Source: Betaproteobacteria bacterium (GTDB lineage: Bacteria; Pseudomonadota; Gammaproteobacteria; Burkholderiales; Eutrophovitaceae). From it: a stretch of DNA of 50,506 nt. The stretch's first letter is position 1, and each line of letters opens with the position of its first letter. The translations under genes and the position numbers were made by a program. The DNA lies in contig CP070775.1 of NCBI GenBank assembly GCA_020346185.1, positions 2,131,923 to 2,182,428 of the forward strand, read 5' to 3'. Positions 10,037-19,449 of this stretch are shown one piece after another. A model generated the notes under the pieces. It saw only the letters and a program-made list of their open reading frames with translations, was not told the DNA's origin and ran no database searches.

Positions 10037-11448
10037 GGCACAAGGTCAAACATGTGCACTTTGTTGGCATCGGCGGCTCCGGAATGAGCGGAATAGCCGA
10101 AGTAATGCTCAACCTCGACTTCGAGGTCACCGGTTCCGACCTGAGTGGCAATGCTGCTATTGCACGCCTGCGCTCATTGGGGGCGCAGATCAAGATCGGC
10201 CATAAACGGGAAAACATCTCCGGTGCTGACGTCGTTGTGACTTCCACAGCAGTCAAGGCGGACAACCCGGAGGTGGCTGCAGCGCGGTTCAAGCGAATCC
10301 CGGTCGTGCCGCGCGCAATGATGCTTGCCGAGCTGATGCGCCTCAAGCAAGGCATCGCTGTTGCCGGGACGCATGGCAAGACGACGACGACCAGCCTGAT
10401 TGCAAGTGTATTGGCTGAAGCGGGGATGGATCCGACCTTTGTGATTGGCGGGCGACTCGAGGCCGCAGGATCGCACGCGAAGCTGGGTACCGGTGAGTTC
10501 ATCGTGGCAGAGGCAGATGAGTCGGATGCGTCCTTCCTATATCTGCAGCCCGTTATTGCGGTCGTGACCAACATCGACGCTGATCACATGGACACATATG
10601 GTCATGACTTCGGGCGGTTGCGTCAGGCCTTTCTCGAATTCGTCGAACATCTTCCTTTTTATGGCACCGCAATCCTCTGTGTAGACGACGAGAATGTCCG
10701 CAGCCTGCTGCCTATCATAACCAAAACGGTAAGCACGTACGGTCTGAATGAGGCGGCGCATATCCGCGCCGTCGATATTGTTCATTCTGGCGGAAAGATG
10801 CGCTTCCAGGTCACGCGTAGGGCGCAGGCTGATGAAACAGCGCTTCCGGACCTGAGAATCACCCTTAACATTCCAGGCGAACATAATGTGCGCAACGCGC
10901 TGGCGACAATCGCTGTTGCCATGGAAGTTGGTGTGCCGGACGAAGCAATCGTTCGTGCTCTTGCTGGTTTTCGCGGTGTGGGGCGGCGCTTCCAGAGTTA
11001 TGGCGAGATTGCATTGGGGAAAGGCAAGTCGTTTACTTTGATCGACGACTACGGGCATCACCCGGCCGAGATTGCTCCCACCATTGACGCGGCGCGCGGT
11101 GCCTTCCCTAAACGGCGTCTGGTGCTGGCTTTTCAGCCGCACCGATATACGCGCACTCGTGATTGTTTCGAAGACTTCGTTCGCGTGCTCTCAACGGTTG
11201 ACGTGTTGTTGCTGACTGAAGTTTACGCCGCGGGTGAAAGCCCGATTGTGGCTGCAGACGGTCGTGCCCTGGTGCGAGCGATCCGCGTTGCCGGCAAGGT
11301 CGAACCGATATTTGTCGAGGACGTAGCCGAACTGCCCGCTGCGATACGGGAGATTGTGGGCCCCGGCGACGTCGTCGTGACGATGGGAGCGGGAACGATC
11401 GGATCCGTTCCGGCTGTTTTGGCCGGAGCTGAGCTGGTGACGCATTGA
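10033..11448 (+). CDS. murC: UDP-MurNAc:L-Ala ligase MurC
   Basis: First ligase of the stem peptide, adding L-alanine to UDP-MurNAc. The 471-residue protein has the N-terminal [11 protein letters not shown] loop (about 11-21), the ATP loop GTHGKTTT with its lysine at about 116, EADESDASF in the middle domain and [10 protein letters not shown] opening the C-terminal domain. The frame extends upstream into murG, but the ATG at 10033 overlaps the murG stop by 4 bases and gives [15 protein letters not shown], the usual start of the family. The stop is 1 base before the murB ATG. Confidence 0.97.
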   Translation: MRHKVKHVHFVGIGGSGMSGIAEVMLNLDFEVTGSDLSGNAAIARLRSLGAQIKIGHKRENISGADVVVTSTAVKADNPEVAAARFKRIPVVPRAMMLAELMRLKQGIAVAGTHGKTTTTSLIASVLAEAGMDPTFVIGGRLEAAGSHAKLGTGEFIVAEADESDASFLYLQPVIAVVTNIDADHMDTYGHDFGRLRQAFLEFVEHLPFYGTAILCVDDENVRSLLPIITKTVSTYGLNEAAHIRAVDIVHSGGKMRFQVTRRAQADETALPDLRITLNIPGEHNVRNALATIAVAMEVGVPDEAIVRALAGFRGVGRRFQSYGEIALGKGKSFTLIDDYGHHPAEIAPTIDAARGAFPKRRLVLAFQPHRYTRTRDCFEDFVRVLSTVDVLLLTEVYAAGESPIVAADGRALVRAIRVAGKVEPIFVEDVAELPAAIREIVGPGDVVVTMGAGTIGSVPAVLAGAELVTH

Positions 11449-11449
11449 T

Positions 11450-12379
11450 ATGTACATGGGCGAAATCGGACAGATTGATCAAGCCAGACTAGACGGTGAG
11501 TTGCGCATTGAAGAGCCGATGCGCCGCCATACCAGCTGGCGCGTCGGCGGAGCGGTCGATCAATGCTACAAGCCGGCAGACGTTGCAGATCTGGCGGCGT
11601 TCCTGCGACTGCTTCCGGGTACACAACCGGTCATATTTATCGGACTGGGCAGTAACTTGCTGGTGCGAGACGGCGGCTGGCGCGGCTCCGTGGTATTTAC
11701 TCACTCTGCACTCAGCCGCCTCGTGCTCATCGAGAGCGGCTGCTCTGACCATATCTACGCTGAAGCCGGCGTGGCAGGACCCAAGCTCGCGCGCTTTGCG
11801 GCGATGCACGGATTCGAAGGCGGTGAGTTTCTGGCCGGGATTCCGGGCACTATCGGTGGCGCGCTGGCGATGAATGCCGGCTGCTATGGTTCGGAGACCT
11901 GGGACGTCGTAACACGGGTACACACTATCGACCGGCAGGGGCGAGTGCGCGTACGCGATCCTGCTGATTTCGATATTGGTTATCGCACGGTCATACCCCG
12001 CTTCGAGGGAGAGGAGTTCTTCGTCGGTGGATGGTTTCGCCTTCGGCCCGGCGATGGCAATCGCTCACGGCAGAAGATTAAGACGTTGCTGCAAAGGCGC
12101 ATCGCCGCACAACCGCTGCAAATCCCGAATGCGGGATCCGTTTTTCGTAATCCTCCGCATGATCATGCGGCGAGGCTCATCGACTTGTGCGGCTTGAAGG
12201 GCCTGCGTCGTGGCGGTGCAATGGTTTCTACGAAGCACGCCAATTTCATCGTCAATCCGGGAGGCGCGAGCGCGGCAGACATTGAATGGCTGATTGAACA
12301 CGTTCATGCAACCGTGAAGGAAAAATGCGGTGTTAATTTACAGCGTGAAGTGCGTGTCATTGGCGAGACGCTACAGTGA
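11450..12379 (+). CDS. murB: UDP-N-acetylenolpyruvoylglucosamine reductase MurB
   Basis: FAD enzyme that reduces the enolpyruvyl group with NADPH to give UDP-MurNAc. The 309 residues carry the FAD-binding [12 protein letters not shown] segment (about 65-76), the [15 protein letters not shown] segment near 126-140, GSVFRNPP with the proton-donor serine at about 230, and a C-terminal [10 protein letters not shown] with the conserved glutamate. The protein lacks the extra loop of E. coli MurB, so it resembles the shorter type II form. Starting with MYMGE is chosen because the ATG follows the murC stop directly. A location between murC and ddlB is found in many beta- and gammaproteobacteria. Confidence 0.96.
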   Translation: MYMGEIGQIDQARLDGELRIEEPMRRHTSWRVGGAVDQCYKPADVADLAAFLRLLPGTQPVIFIGLGSNLLVRDGGWRGSVVFTHSALSRLVLIESGCSDHIYAEAGVAGPKLARFAAMHGFEGGEFLAGIPGTIGGALAMNAGCYGSETWDVVTRVHTIDRQGRVRVRDPADFDIGYRTVIPRFEGEEFFVGGWFRLRPGDGNRSRQKIKTLLQRRIAAQPLQIPNAGSVFRNPPHDHAARLIDLCGLKGLRRGGAMVSTKHANFIVNPGGASAADIEWLIEHVHATVKEKCGVNLQREVRVIGETLQ

Positions 12380-13293
12380 GCGCTCGCAACTTTGGAAAGG
12401 TGGCCGTTTTGCTCGGCGGAAAATCTTCCGAGCGTGAGATTTCGCTGATGTCCGGTACTGCCGTTCTCGAAGCGCTGAAACGGCAAGGCGTTGATGCCCA
12501 CGCTTTTGACACCGGGCAACGCGATCTGTCTGAATTCGCCGCCGAAAGCTTTGATCGTGCATTTGTGATCCTTCACGGGCGCTATGGTGAGGACGGAACG
12601 ATCCAGGGTGCGCTGGATCTGATGGGTGTGCCGTACACCGGCAGTGGTGTCATGGCCTGCGCGTTGGCAATGGACAAGTGGCGCACCAAGCTTATCTGGC
12701 AGGCGTCCGGTATTGCTACCCCCCGCTTCGAGATGTTGCACGAAGGTTCCGACTTTGCGGCGACGGCCCGGGAACTTGGCTTGCCGGTGATTATCAAGCC
12801 GGCGCGCGAAGGTTCAACGATCGGCCTGAGCAAGGTCATCGAGGCAAAAGACATCGAGACCGCTTACCTCAAGGCGGCGAAATACGACCGGCTTGTTCTT
12901 GCCGAACAGTTTATCGATGGGCCGGAATTGACCGCGGCGATTCTGGAAGACGAATCACTGCCGCTGGTCCGCATCGAGGCGCCGGGACATAACTACGACT
13001 ACAACGCCAAGTATTTTTCCGACGAAACAAAGTACTTCTGCCCGTCGGGGATCGCTCCGGCTTTAGAGGACGCAGTCAAGCGCTCGTGCGCCGACGCATA
13101 TCGAATTCTTGGCTGCAGCGGCTGGGGTCGGGTCGACGTGTTGCTTGATGGCAATGACCAGCCATGGATTCTCGAGGTCAACACCGTCCCCGGCATGACG
13201 GGTCACAGCTTGGTACCGATGGCGGCCAAGGCGACCGGTCTCTCTTTTGATCAACTGGTGATGCGAATTCTGGAAGGCGCACGTGTGGAATAA
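12376..13293 (+). CDS. ddlB: D-alanine-D-alanine ligase DdlB
   Basis: ATP-grasp enzyme that makes the D-Ala-D-Ala dipeptide used by MurF. It has 305 residues. The N-terminal domain has [16 protein letters not shown] and [12 protein letters not shown]. The ATP-grasp core shows [15 protein letters not shown], and the C-terminal Mg site is [15 protein letters not shown]. The usual wording is NTxPGMT, so all metal-binding residues are present. The GTG start overlaps the murB stop, and the last 11 bases overlap ftsQ. Because it is inside the dcw cluster it corresponds to DdlB rather than DdlA. Confidence 0.97.
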   Translation: MSARNFGKVAVLLGGKSSEREISLMSGTAVLEALKRQGVDAHAFDTGQRDLSEFAAESFDRAFVILHGRYGEDGTIQGALDLMGVPYTGSGVMACALAMDKWRTKLIWQASGIATPRFEMLHEGSDFAATARELGLPVIIKPAREGSTIGLSKVIEAKDIETAYLKAAKYDRLVLAEQFIDGPELTAAILEDESLPLVRIEAPGHNYDYNAKYFSDETKYFCPSGIAPALEDAVKRSCADAYRILGCSGWGRVDVLLDGNDQPWILEVNTVPGMTGHSLVPMAAKATGLSFDQLVMRILEGARVE

Positions 13294-14002
13294 CGCGCTG
13301 GCGCTGACACGGATTGCCAACACGGCATTGTTGCTCGCGATTGCGCTGTTGCTGGCAGCAGTCCTTTGGCGCATTGCTAACAACCAAGTTTTTTCAGTCA
13401 GCGGAATCGACGTTGTCGGCAACGTTGCTCATGTCACCCGAGAGCAGGTCAGAACAATCGCCGTCAACGAGTTGAGAGGAACCTTCTTCACCGTCGATTT
13501 GCGCGGTACACAGACCGCTTTCGAGAAATTGCCGTGGGTGCGACGTGTCGTTGTGCGACGTCGTTGGCCTAACCGGCTAGAGGTCGTTGTCGAGGAGCAC
13601 CGCGAACTGGCGAGGTGGGGTAACAGCGCGTTGGTCAATCATCACGGCGAGATGTTCGAAGGCGCGATCAACAAGCGTTTGCCGGTATTCGAAGGTCCGA
13701 CTGGAAGTCAATCTGACATTGCCCGCAACTACCGGCGCTTCAACCAGTCGCTGGCGCTCATCGGCCGTAAGGTTACACGCGTGCAAGTGTCCGACCGGCG
13801 CGCTTGGCGGCTGGATCTGGATGACGGCATGGTGATTGAGCTTGGACGCGACGGTGTCGTCGAGCGTCTCGAGGGTTTTGTTACGGCATACGCGCACAGC
13901 GTCGGCGAACTTCGCGGCAAGACCGACTACGTTGACTTGCGTTACAGCAACGGATTTGCGGTGCGCGTGAGAGAAGATAAGTGGAGTGAGGCACGAGCAT
14001 GA
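13283..14002 (+). CDS. ftsQ: Cell division protein FtsQ
   Basis: Bitopic divisome protein of 239 residues: a short cytoplasmic start, one membrane helix (about 10-31), a periplasmic POTRA domain (about 38-106, [16 protein letters not shown] then [15 protein letters not shown]) and a beta domain ending near [12 protein letters not shown]. It bridges FtsK/FtsA-side assembly and the FtsLB complex. The start is a GTG at 13283 inside the end of ddlB (11-base overlap), giving [11 protein letters not shown]. No later start would keep the membrane helix. The TGA overlaps the ftsA ATG. Confidence 0.96.
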   Translation: MWNNALALTRIANTALLLAIALLLAAVLWRIANNQVFSVSGIDVVGNVAHVTREQVRTIAVNELRGTFFTVDLRGTQTAFEKLPWVRRVVVRRRWPNRLEVVVEEHRELARWGNSALVNHHGEMFEGAINKRLPVFEGPTGSQSDIARNYRRFNQSLALIGRKVTRVQVSDRRAWRLDLDDGMVIELGRDGVVERLEGFVTAYAHSVGELRGKTDYVDLRYSNGFAVRVREDKWSEARA

Positions 14003-15270
14003 AACCTGTCGAATGGAATCGTGGGGTACCGCGCTCTAAAGGTCGGGAAAGTAAAAACTTGATCGTCGCGCTCGACATCGGAACTTCGAAGATCGTCGCG
14101 ATCGTCGCCGAACTGCGATCCGAAGGTGGCTACGAAGTGATCGGCATGGGCAGTTCACCCTCGCGCGGACTCAAGAAGGGTGTGGTGGTCAATATCGAAT
14201 CCACCGTCAACGCGATTCAACGCGCGCTCGAAGAGGCCGAGTTAATGGCCGACTGCAAGATTCGCGAGGTGTGGACTGGGATTGCTGGTAGCCACATACG
14301 TAGTTTCAATTCGCACGGCATGGTGGCGATCAAAGACCTTGAAGTCAAGCAAAGCGATGTTGACCGGGTAGTGGAAACCGCGCGCGCCATCCCGATACCC
14401 ACCGACCAGCAAATTGTCCATGTGCTCAACCAGGAGTTCATAATCGACGGTCAGGAAGATGTAAGAGAGCCTGTCGGAATGTCTGGTGTGCGGCTCGAGG
14501 TCAAAGTCCACATTGTCACAGGCGCAGTATCGGCGGCACAAAACATTATGAAATGTATTCGTCGTTGTGGCCTGGAAGTGAACGATCTGATTTTGCAGCC
14601 ACTTGCCTCTTCGATGGCAGTCCTTTCAGAGGACGAGAAGGACTTGGGCGTTTGCCTTCTTGACATTGGCGGTGGCACCAGTGATCTGGCCATTTTTACC
14701 CAGGGCGCGATTCGCCACACCGCCGTCATCCCGATTGCCGGTGACCAGATCACCAACGATATTGCCATGGCGCTGCGCACTCCGACCAAGGATGCCGAGG
14801 ACATAAAACGCCGTCATGGATGTGCCCTGAGAGAGCTGGCTGATTCACGCGAGATGATCGAGGTGCCCGGTGTCGGTGATCGGGCTTCCAGAAAACTGTC
14901 AAGGCAGACACTTGCGGAAGTCATTGAGCCGCGTGTTGAGGAGTTGTACTCGCTGGTACAGGCCGAGTTGCGACGTAGTGGATTCGAACAGCTGCTTTCT
15001 TCCGGCGTTGTGATTACCGGTGGCAGTGGTGCTATGCAGGGCATGGTCGAGCTTGGCGAGGAAGTCTTCCACATGCCGGTGCGGCTCGGCTTGCCGTCGT
15101 ACTCCGAAGGTTTATCCGAAGTGATTCGCAGCCCGAGGCACTCCACTGGAGTGGGGTTGCTGATGGCCGGCGTGACCCAGTACGAACGGCAGCAGATAGA
15201 AAAGATGCAGAACGGTTCGTTCAAGCATGTGCTCGAACGGATGCGAAAGTGGTTCGAGGCGAATTTTTAG
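13999..15270 (+). CDS. ftsA: Cell division protein FtsA
   Basis: Actin-fold ATPase that anchors FtsZ filaments to the membrane and recruits later divisome proteins. It has 423 residues: phosphate 1 loop ALDIGTSKIVAIVAE (about 25-39), the 1C domain (GIAGSHIRSFNSHGM onward), LLDIGGGTSDLAIFTQGAI as phosphate 2, and a C-terminal amphipathic membrane-targeting helix (HVLERMRKWFEANF). The wording of the 1C domain is close to betaproteobacterial FtsA as I remember it. It overlaps ftsQ by 4 bases, and ftsZ follows 76 bases later. Confidence 0.98.
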   Translation: MKPVEWNRGVPRSKGRESKNLIVALDIGTSKIVAIVAELRSEGGYEVIGMGSSPSRGLKKGVVVNIESTVNAIQRALEEAELMADCKIREVWTGIAGSHIRSFNSHGMVAIKDLEVKQSDVDRVVETARAIPIPTDQQIVHVLNQEFIIDGQEDVREPVGMSGVRLEVKVHIVTGAVSAAQNIMKCIRRCGLEVNDLILQPLASSMAVLSEDEKDLGVCLLDIGGGTSDLAIFTQGAIRHTAVIPIAGDQITNDIAMALRTPTKDAEDIKRRHGCALRELADSREMIEVPGVGDRASRKLSRQTLAEVIEPRVEELYSLVQAELRRSGFEQLLSSGVVITGGSGAMQGMVELGEEVFHMPVRLGLPSYSEGLSEVIRSPRHSTGVGLLMAGVTQYERQQIEKMQNGSFKHVLERMRKWFEANF

Positions 15271-15346
15271 TGGGTGTGCAGGCGGCGTTGCAGTCTGGTC
15301 GTTGAAGCATTTGCAGACTATCGGTGTTACAGCAGAGGAGGTTGGA

Positions 15347-16498
15347 ATGTTTGAAATTGTCGACACACAAACGCAAGAAGCTGTTATAAAAGTGTTCGGT
15401 GTTGGTGGCTGCGGGGGCAACGCGGTTGACCACATGATCGAGGAGGGCGTCGAAGGTGTGGAGTTTATTTGCGCCAATACCGATGCTCAAGCGCTCAAGC
15501 GAACCAAGCCGAAGACGCTCTTGCAGCTCGGCGCCAACGTCACCAAGGGGCTGGGTGCCGGAGCCAATCCCGAAATCGGTCGTGAATCTGCGGTGGAGGA
15601 TCGCGAACGGATCATCGAGCTGATTGAGGGCGCCGATATGTTATTCCTGACCGCTGGCATGGGCGGGGGCACCGGCACCGGTGCGGCCCCGATTGTTGCG
15701 CAGGCGGCACGCGAGCTTGGCATATTGACGGTGGCAGTCGTTACCAAACCGTTTGCGTTTGAGGGTAAGCGGCAGAAGGTTGCGACTCAAGGTCTCGAAG
15801 AACTTGCGGAACATGTCGATTCGCTCATCGTAATTCCCAACGACAAACTGATGGAAGTGCTCGGCGACGACGTTTCCATGCTCGACGCCTTCAAGGCGGC
15901 CAACTCCGTTCTGCACGGAGCGGTGGCCGGGATTGCCGAAGTTATAAAATGTCCTGGGCTGGTAAATGTTGACTTTGCCGACGTGCGCACCGTAATGTCT
16001 GAGATGGGTATGGCGATGATGGGTTCGTCGTCGTCGAGTGGCGACACTCGGGCGCGAACGGCTGCTGAACAGGCGGTGGCAAGTCCCTTGCTTGACGGTG
16101 TCGACTTGAGCGGAGCGCGCGGCGTGTTAGTTAACATCACCGCCAGCACCAGCTTGAAGATGCGTGAAGTCCACGAGGTCATGCACACTATCAAGGAGTT
16201 CACCGCCGAGGATGCGACTGTCATTGTCGGAACGGTGATTGATGAAGACCTCGAGGACCGGCTGCGGGTGACGATGGTGGCGACTGGTCTGGGCGGGTCG
16301 AGGGGGCGTCAGCAGAATAAGCCGCTAGCCGTTGTCAGGACAGGAACCGATGCAGCGCCGCTTGGTGTGAATCACGCAGACCTCGAAGCACCTGCAGTGA
16401 TCCGCAGGCGTGGTCGAGACGCTGCTGTCGAGGCAATGAAACAGTCGGGCGTGGATATGCTTGATATACCGGCGTTTCTACGCAAGCAAGCCGACTGA
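15347..16498 (+). CDS. ftsZ: Cell division protein FtsZ
   Basis: Tubulin-like GTPase forming the Z ring. It has 383 residues with GVGGCGGNAVDHM at the nucleotide site, ANTDAQAL, the tubulin signature GGGTGTGAAP (about 105-114), the T7 loop NVDFADVRTVM and a short linker ending in the conserved C-terminal peptide LDIPAFLRKQAD that binds FtsA and ZipA/ZapD partners. The frame is open into ftsA, but the ATG at 15347 has a strong Shine-Dalgarno (GAGGAGG, 15336-15342) and gives the canonical N-terminus. No terminator-like hairpin follows; the next gene, lpxC, starts after an AT-rich gap. Confidence 0.98.
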   Translation: MFEIVDTQTQEAVIKVFGVGGCGGNAVDHMIEEGVEGVEFICANTDAQALKRTKPKTLLQLGANVTKGLGAGANPEIGRESAVEDRERIIELIEGADMLFLTAGMGGGTGTGAAPIVAQAARELGILTVAVVTKPFAFEGKRQKVATQGLEELAEHVDSLIVIPNDKLMEVLGDDVSMLDAFKAANSVLHGAVAGIAEVIKCPGLVNVDFADVRTVMSEMGMAMMGSSSSSGDTRARTAAEQAVASPLLDGVDLSGARGVLVNITASTSLKMREVHEVMHTIKEFTAEDATVIVGTVIDEDLEDRLRVTMVATGLGGSRGRQQNKPLAVVRTGTDAAPLGVNHADLEAPAVIRRRGRDAAVEAMKQSGVDMLDIPAFLRKQAD

Positions 16499-16528
16499 CT
16501 ATTCCTGCGCTGCAGCGGAGTCGTCGCC

Positions 16529-16600
16529 AATATTCTTACTTATGATATAACAATCAGTATATTAAGATATGTTGTATTGCAGCATAAATGAGTTGCGGTG
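16529..16600 (+). promoter_or_regulatory. AT-rich probable promoter region of lpxC
   Basis: The 113-base gap between ftsZ and lpxC contains a markedly AT-rich stretch unlike the surrounding GC-rich DNA. It holds TATGAT (16541-16546) and TATATT (16558-16563) as possible -10 elements. No good -35 partner is obvious, so the exact promoter is not resolved. It would allow lpxC to be transcribed apart from the dcw genes. Confidence 0.4.
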
Positions 16601-16611
16601 GAGCCACGGAA

Positions 16612-17526
16612 ATGATGATCAAGCAGCGAACACTTAAAAACATTGTCCGGGCAACCGGTGTCGGGCTTCATACGGGCGATAAAGTTTACATGACACTTCG
16701 CCCGGCGGCGCCAAACACTGGCATTGTGTTCCGTCGGGTTGACCTTGATCGCATTGTTGAGATCAAGGCCGATCCTTACGCAGTCAAAGATACCCGCTTG
16801 TCTTCTTGTCTTGAAAAGGATGGCGCCCGCATTCAGACGGTCGAGCATCTCATGTCGGCGTTGGCCGGGCTCGGTGTCGACAATGTCTATGTCGATCTGA
16901 GTGCCGGGGAAGTACCGATCATGGACGGATCGGCGTCGCCGTTTGTGTTTCTGATCCAGTCTGCGGGCATCGAGGAACAGGCGGCCGCAAAAAAATTTAT
17001 CCGCATCCTCAAGCCGCTCGAAGTCAGGTCGGACGACAAGTGGGTCAAGTTCGAGCCTTACGCGGGCTTCAGGATCGACTTCAGTATTGATTTCAAGCAT
17101 CCGGTGTTTGCCGAATGCAACCGGCGCGTAGTGGTGGATTTCGGTGAAATGTCGTTCGTCAAGGAGGTTAGCCGCGCCAGAACGTTCGGCTTCATGCAGG
17201 ACGTGGAAACGCTGCGCTCTCAGGGCCTCGCTTTGGGGGGGAGTCTAGACAATGCGATCGTTATGGATGAATACCGGGTGCTCAATGCCGACGGCTTGCG
17301 CTATGAGGACGAATTTGTCAAGCACAAAGCGCTGGACGCGATCGGTGATTTGTATCTGTTGGGACATCCATTGATCGGCGCCTTTACGGCGTTCAAATCA
17401 GGACACGCACTGAACAATGAGCTGCTGCGCCATCTGGTCGAGAGGAAAGACGCATGGGAGGAGGTTAGCTTTCAACCGGGAAACGACGTGCCGCAGTTCC
17501 TGCGCATTCGCAGCCAAGCCGCCTGA
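16612..17526 (+). CDS. lpxC: UDP-3-O-acyl-N-acetylglucosamine deacetylase LpxC
   Basis: Zinc deacetylase for the committed step of lipid A synthesis, in the cytoplasm. It has 304 residues. Zinc ligands and catalytic residues are seen in [12 protein letters not shown] (His79), the [14 protein letters not shown] segment (His and Asp ligands) and [10 protein letters not shown] (catalytic His). The start could be 16612 or 16615 (MM- or M-IKQRTLKN); a longer frame from 16588 is not supported because GGTGGAG (16597-16603) lies just right for 16612. Its place after ftsZ is the standard proteobacterial order and shows an outer membrane with lipid A. Confidence 0.98.
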   Translation: MMIKQRTLKNIVRATGVGLHTGDKVYMTLRPAAPNTGIVFRRVDLDRIVEIKADPYAVKDTRLSSCLEKDGARIQTVEHLMSALAGLGVDNVYVDLSAGEVPIMDGSASPFVFLIQSAGIEEQAAAKKFIRILKPLEVRSDDKWVKFEPYAGFRIDFSIDFKHPVFAECNRRVVVDFGEMSFVKEVSRARTFGFMQDVETLRSQGLALGGSLDNAIVMDEYRVLNADGLRYEDEFVKHKALDAIGDLYLLGHPLIGAFTAFKSGHALNNELLRHLVERKDAWEEVSFQPGNDVPQFLRIRSQAA

Positions 17527-17573
17527 GCCATGATTTGTCATATAGAACAAGGTATTACCTTCGATAGCTGATC

Positions 17574-17759
17574 ATGCTCATAGCACGCCTAGCGGGCATC
17601 CTGTTGCTCATCACGCTAGGCGTATTGGTGGTGATGTTTGCCATGACCAAAGATCGCAAATGGCTGCGTATTTTCGGTCGTACATTAGCGATCGGCATCG
17701 TCATCACTCTGATTTTTATAGGAATCTATGTCTTCGAGCGTTTCTTGCTTAGAATTTAG
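17574..17759 (+). CDS. Small two-helix membrane protein, unknown function
   Basis: A 61-residue protein with two hydrophobic segments (about 3-25 and 37-58) joined by a short basic loop (TKDRKWLRIFGR). Similar short membrane proteins with a charged KDRxxLR-type loop are, as I recall, common next to lpxC or dciA in betaproteobacteria, but I cannot name a family. The last 75 bases overlap the 3' end of dciA on the opposite strand. The Shine-Dalgarno is weak. The hydrophobic pattern and well-formed second helix make it more likely than not to be real. Confidence 0.6.
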   Translation: MLIARLAGILLLITLGVLVVMFAMTKDRKWLRIFGRTLAIGIVITLIFIGIYVFERFLLRI

Positions 17760-18185
17760 TGTTGCGCCGCGACTGGCCAGCTGAACCACAGCGGAGCGCA
17801 AGGTGGGTGAATCGAGACGCACCGATAGCGCAAGGAGGGCGTCTCTCGCCTCGGGACCGAGAAAAATTCGTTTTGTTGGCAAAGGGTTAGGATTGGTACC
17901 CACTTGCACAATAATCTTGATTGAGTTAACTTCCGGTTCGGTCCGCCGCAATTGCTCCAGTAGCCGGGGTTTGAGTTGCCGGAGTTTTGCTGCCGCCGCG
18001 CCGCTCGAGCTGGTTAGCGTCAGGGTGCCCGAGTTGAAGTAGCCGACCGAGACTTGGGAAGCTATGCCGGTAGGGAGCATTTTTCTCACAAGTTGTTGAA
18101 TATGAAGTAAATACCTGGACTGTTCGGTGAGTGACTTGAGTTCGGGTGCGCTATCAAGAATGGCTTTGATTGCTTTTATTGACAT
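17685..18185 (-). CDS. dciA: DciA-type replicative helicase loader (DUF721)
   Basis: A 166-residue protein of the DUF721 family, which in bacteria lacking DnaC helps load the replicative helicase DnaB onto DNA. The fold core is about residues 1-105: an N-terminal helix pair, then VSVGYFNSGTLTLTSSSGAAAAKLRQLKPRLLEQLRR split over two beta-alpha units, then INSIKIIVQV. The remaining 60 residues are a low-complexity, probably flexible tail ending in an acidic stretch (DDDADR). ATG at 18185 faces away from the M23 gene with 55 bases between them. The tail coding end overlaps the small membrane protein gene. The family assignment is good; the helicase role is inferred from characterised members. 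Confidence 0.85.
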   Translation of the reverse strand: MSIKAIKAILDSAPELKSLTEQSRYLLHIQQLVRKMLPTGIASQVSVGYFNSGTLTLTSSSGAAAAKLRQLKPRLLEQLRRTEPEVNSIKIIVQVGTNPNPLPTKRIFLGPEARDALLALSVRLDSPTLRSAVVQLASRGATLNSKQETLEDIDSYKNQSDDDADR

Positions 18186-18240
18186 TGTTGTTGATGAAAG
18201 GCTGGAACAGAAGGTGGGAGAGGCATCCTAAGGGGCTCAG

Positions 18241-19182
18241 ATGGACATTATTCTCGTTTCCGACCGATTTGACCAAGCGCGCAGTTTCCGGCTCAGTAAG
18301 CCGCAGATCTTTTTTCTGTGTCTGCTTTTCCTGTCGCTGGTGCTTTCGCTGTCGGTGCTGCTGAACTACTTCTCGCTGCGTTACGCGGTCGAGCATAGGA
18401 GTCCTTACCTGCAGTCACTGCTGGTAGCGGTGCAGGAAGAGCAGACAAAGCGCACCCAGTCCTACCTGCGCGAGAGCCTCAATACGATGGCAGCACGCGT
18501 TGGCGAAATGCAGGCCAGGTTGTTGTTGCTAGATACCCTGGGAGAACGTCTCGGCAAACTGGCAGGCCTCGACCCGAAGGAATTCGTATTCGAGCAAACG
18601 CCGGCCCGCGGCGGTCCGTCTCCGGAGCGCAAGGCAAAGCCCCTGTCTTTCACTGAGTTGAACGAGCAGCTCGATACCCTTGCTGGCGATCTCGATGACC
18701 GCTCGGACAAGCTCGGTGCGCTTGAGTCGCGGCTATTCCTGGATTATGCGAAACAGCAATTCATGCCCACGTCGCTACCGGTGGAGAATAAATGGTTTTC
18801 CTCCAACTTCGGATGGCGCATTGATCCATTTACCGGCTTCAGAACTTTCCACGAAGGGATTGATTTCGTCTCTCGGGCGGGGCGCCCCATTCGCGCGGCG
18901 GGTGCTGGGGTGGTCGTCTACTCCGGATCACATCCGCAATATGGAAATATGGTCGAAGTTGATCACGGCAACGGGTTGGTGACTCGCTACGCGCATGCAT
19001 CGAGTCTCGATGTCAAGGTTGGAGATGTTGTCGTGATCGGCCAGAAGATCGCCGAAGTCGGAAGCACAGGACGCTCAACCGGACCTCATCTGCATTTTGA
19101 AGTGCGCGTGCGTGGAGTCGCTGTAAATCCCAAGAAATATCTGCAAAAGAACTCGCGTACGCCTCGCTTGGCGTCGCGCTAG
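18241..19182 (+). CDS. M23 family peptidoglycan endopeptidase, membrane-anchored
   Basis: A 313-residue cell wall hydrolase of the LytM/MepM type. One membrane helix (about 22-45) is followed by a coiled coil (about 60-100), a linker and a C-terminal LytM domain (about 180-300). The active site is complete: HEGID with zinc ligands His204 and Asp208, and HLHFE with His283 and His285. It should therefore be a working enzyme and not a degenerate activator such as EnvC. It cuts peptide cross-links in the periplasm. The gene stands between dciA and secA, the usual betaproteobacterial place. Confidence 0.92.
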   Translation: MDIILVSDRFDQARSFRLSKPQIFFLCLLFLSLVLSLSVLLNYFSLRYAVEHRSPYLQSLLVAVQEEQTKRTQSYLRESLNTMAARVGEMQARLLLLDTLGERLGKLAGLDPKEFVFEQTPARGGPSPERKAKPLSFTELNEQLDTLAGDLDDRSDKLGALESRLFLDYAKQQFMPTSLPVENKWFSSNFGWRIDPFTGFRTFHEGIDFVSRAGRPIRAAGAGVVVYSGSHPQYGNMVEVDHGNGLVTRYAHASSLDVKVGDVVVIGQKIAEVGSTGRSTGPHLHFEVRVRGVAVNPKKYLQKNSRTPRLASR

Positions 19183-19449
19183 ACGCAAGCATTTGGTGAT
19201 TTCCCCTTCTACTCGTTTATAAGGAAGCAGGACACTGGGCCGTAGAGGTGCCTTGTGCTCGCGCGGTGCCCTTGCGGCTATCGGGATTTCCTCGGTGAAC
19301 CAACTGGCTCGACCAGCCAACAACGACGATCATTGGCAACGCGTGCGCAGTGACACTGCCATCCGCAATGAAAATGGTGCGGCTGGCTACCGAAGTGATG
19401 TTGACGTCGTAGCGCTCGCGGCCACCACGAAAGACAAATACTGCCGCTG

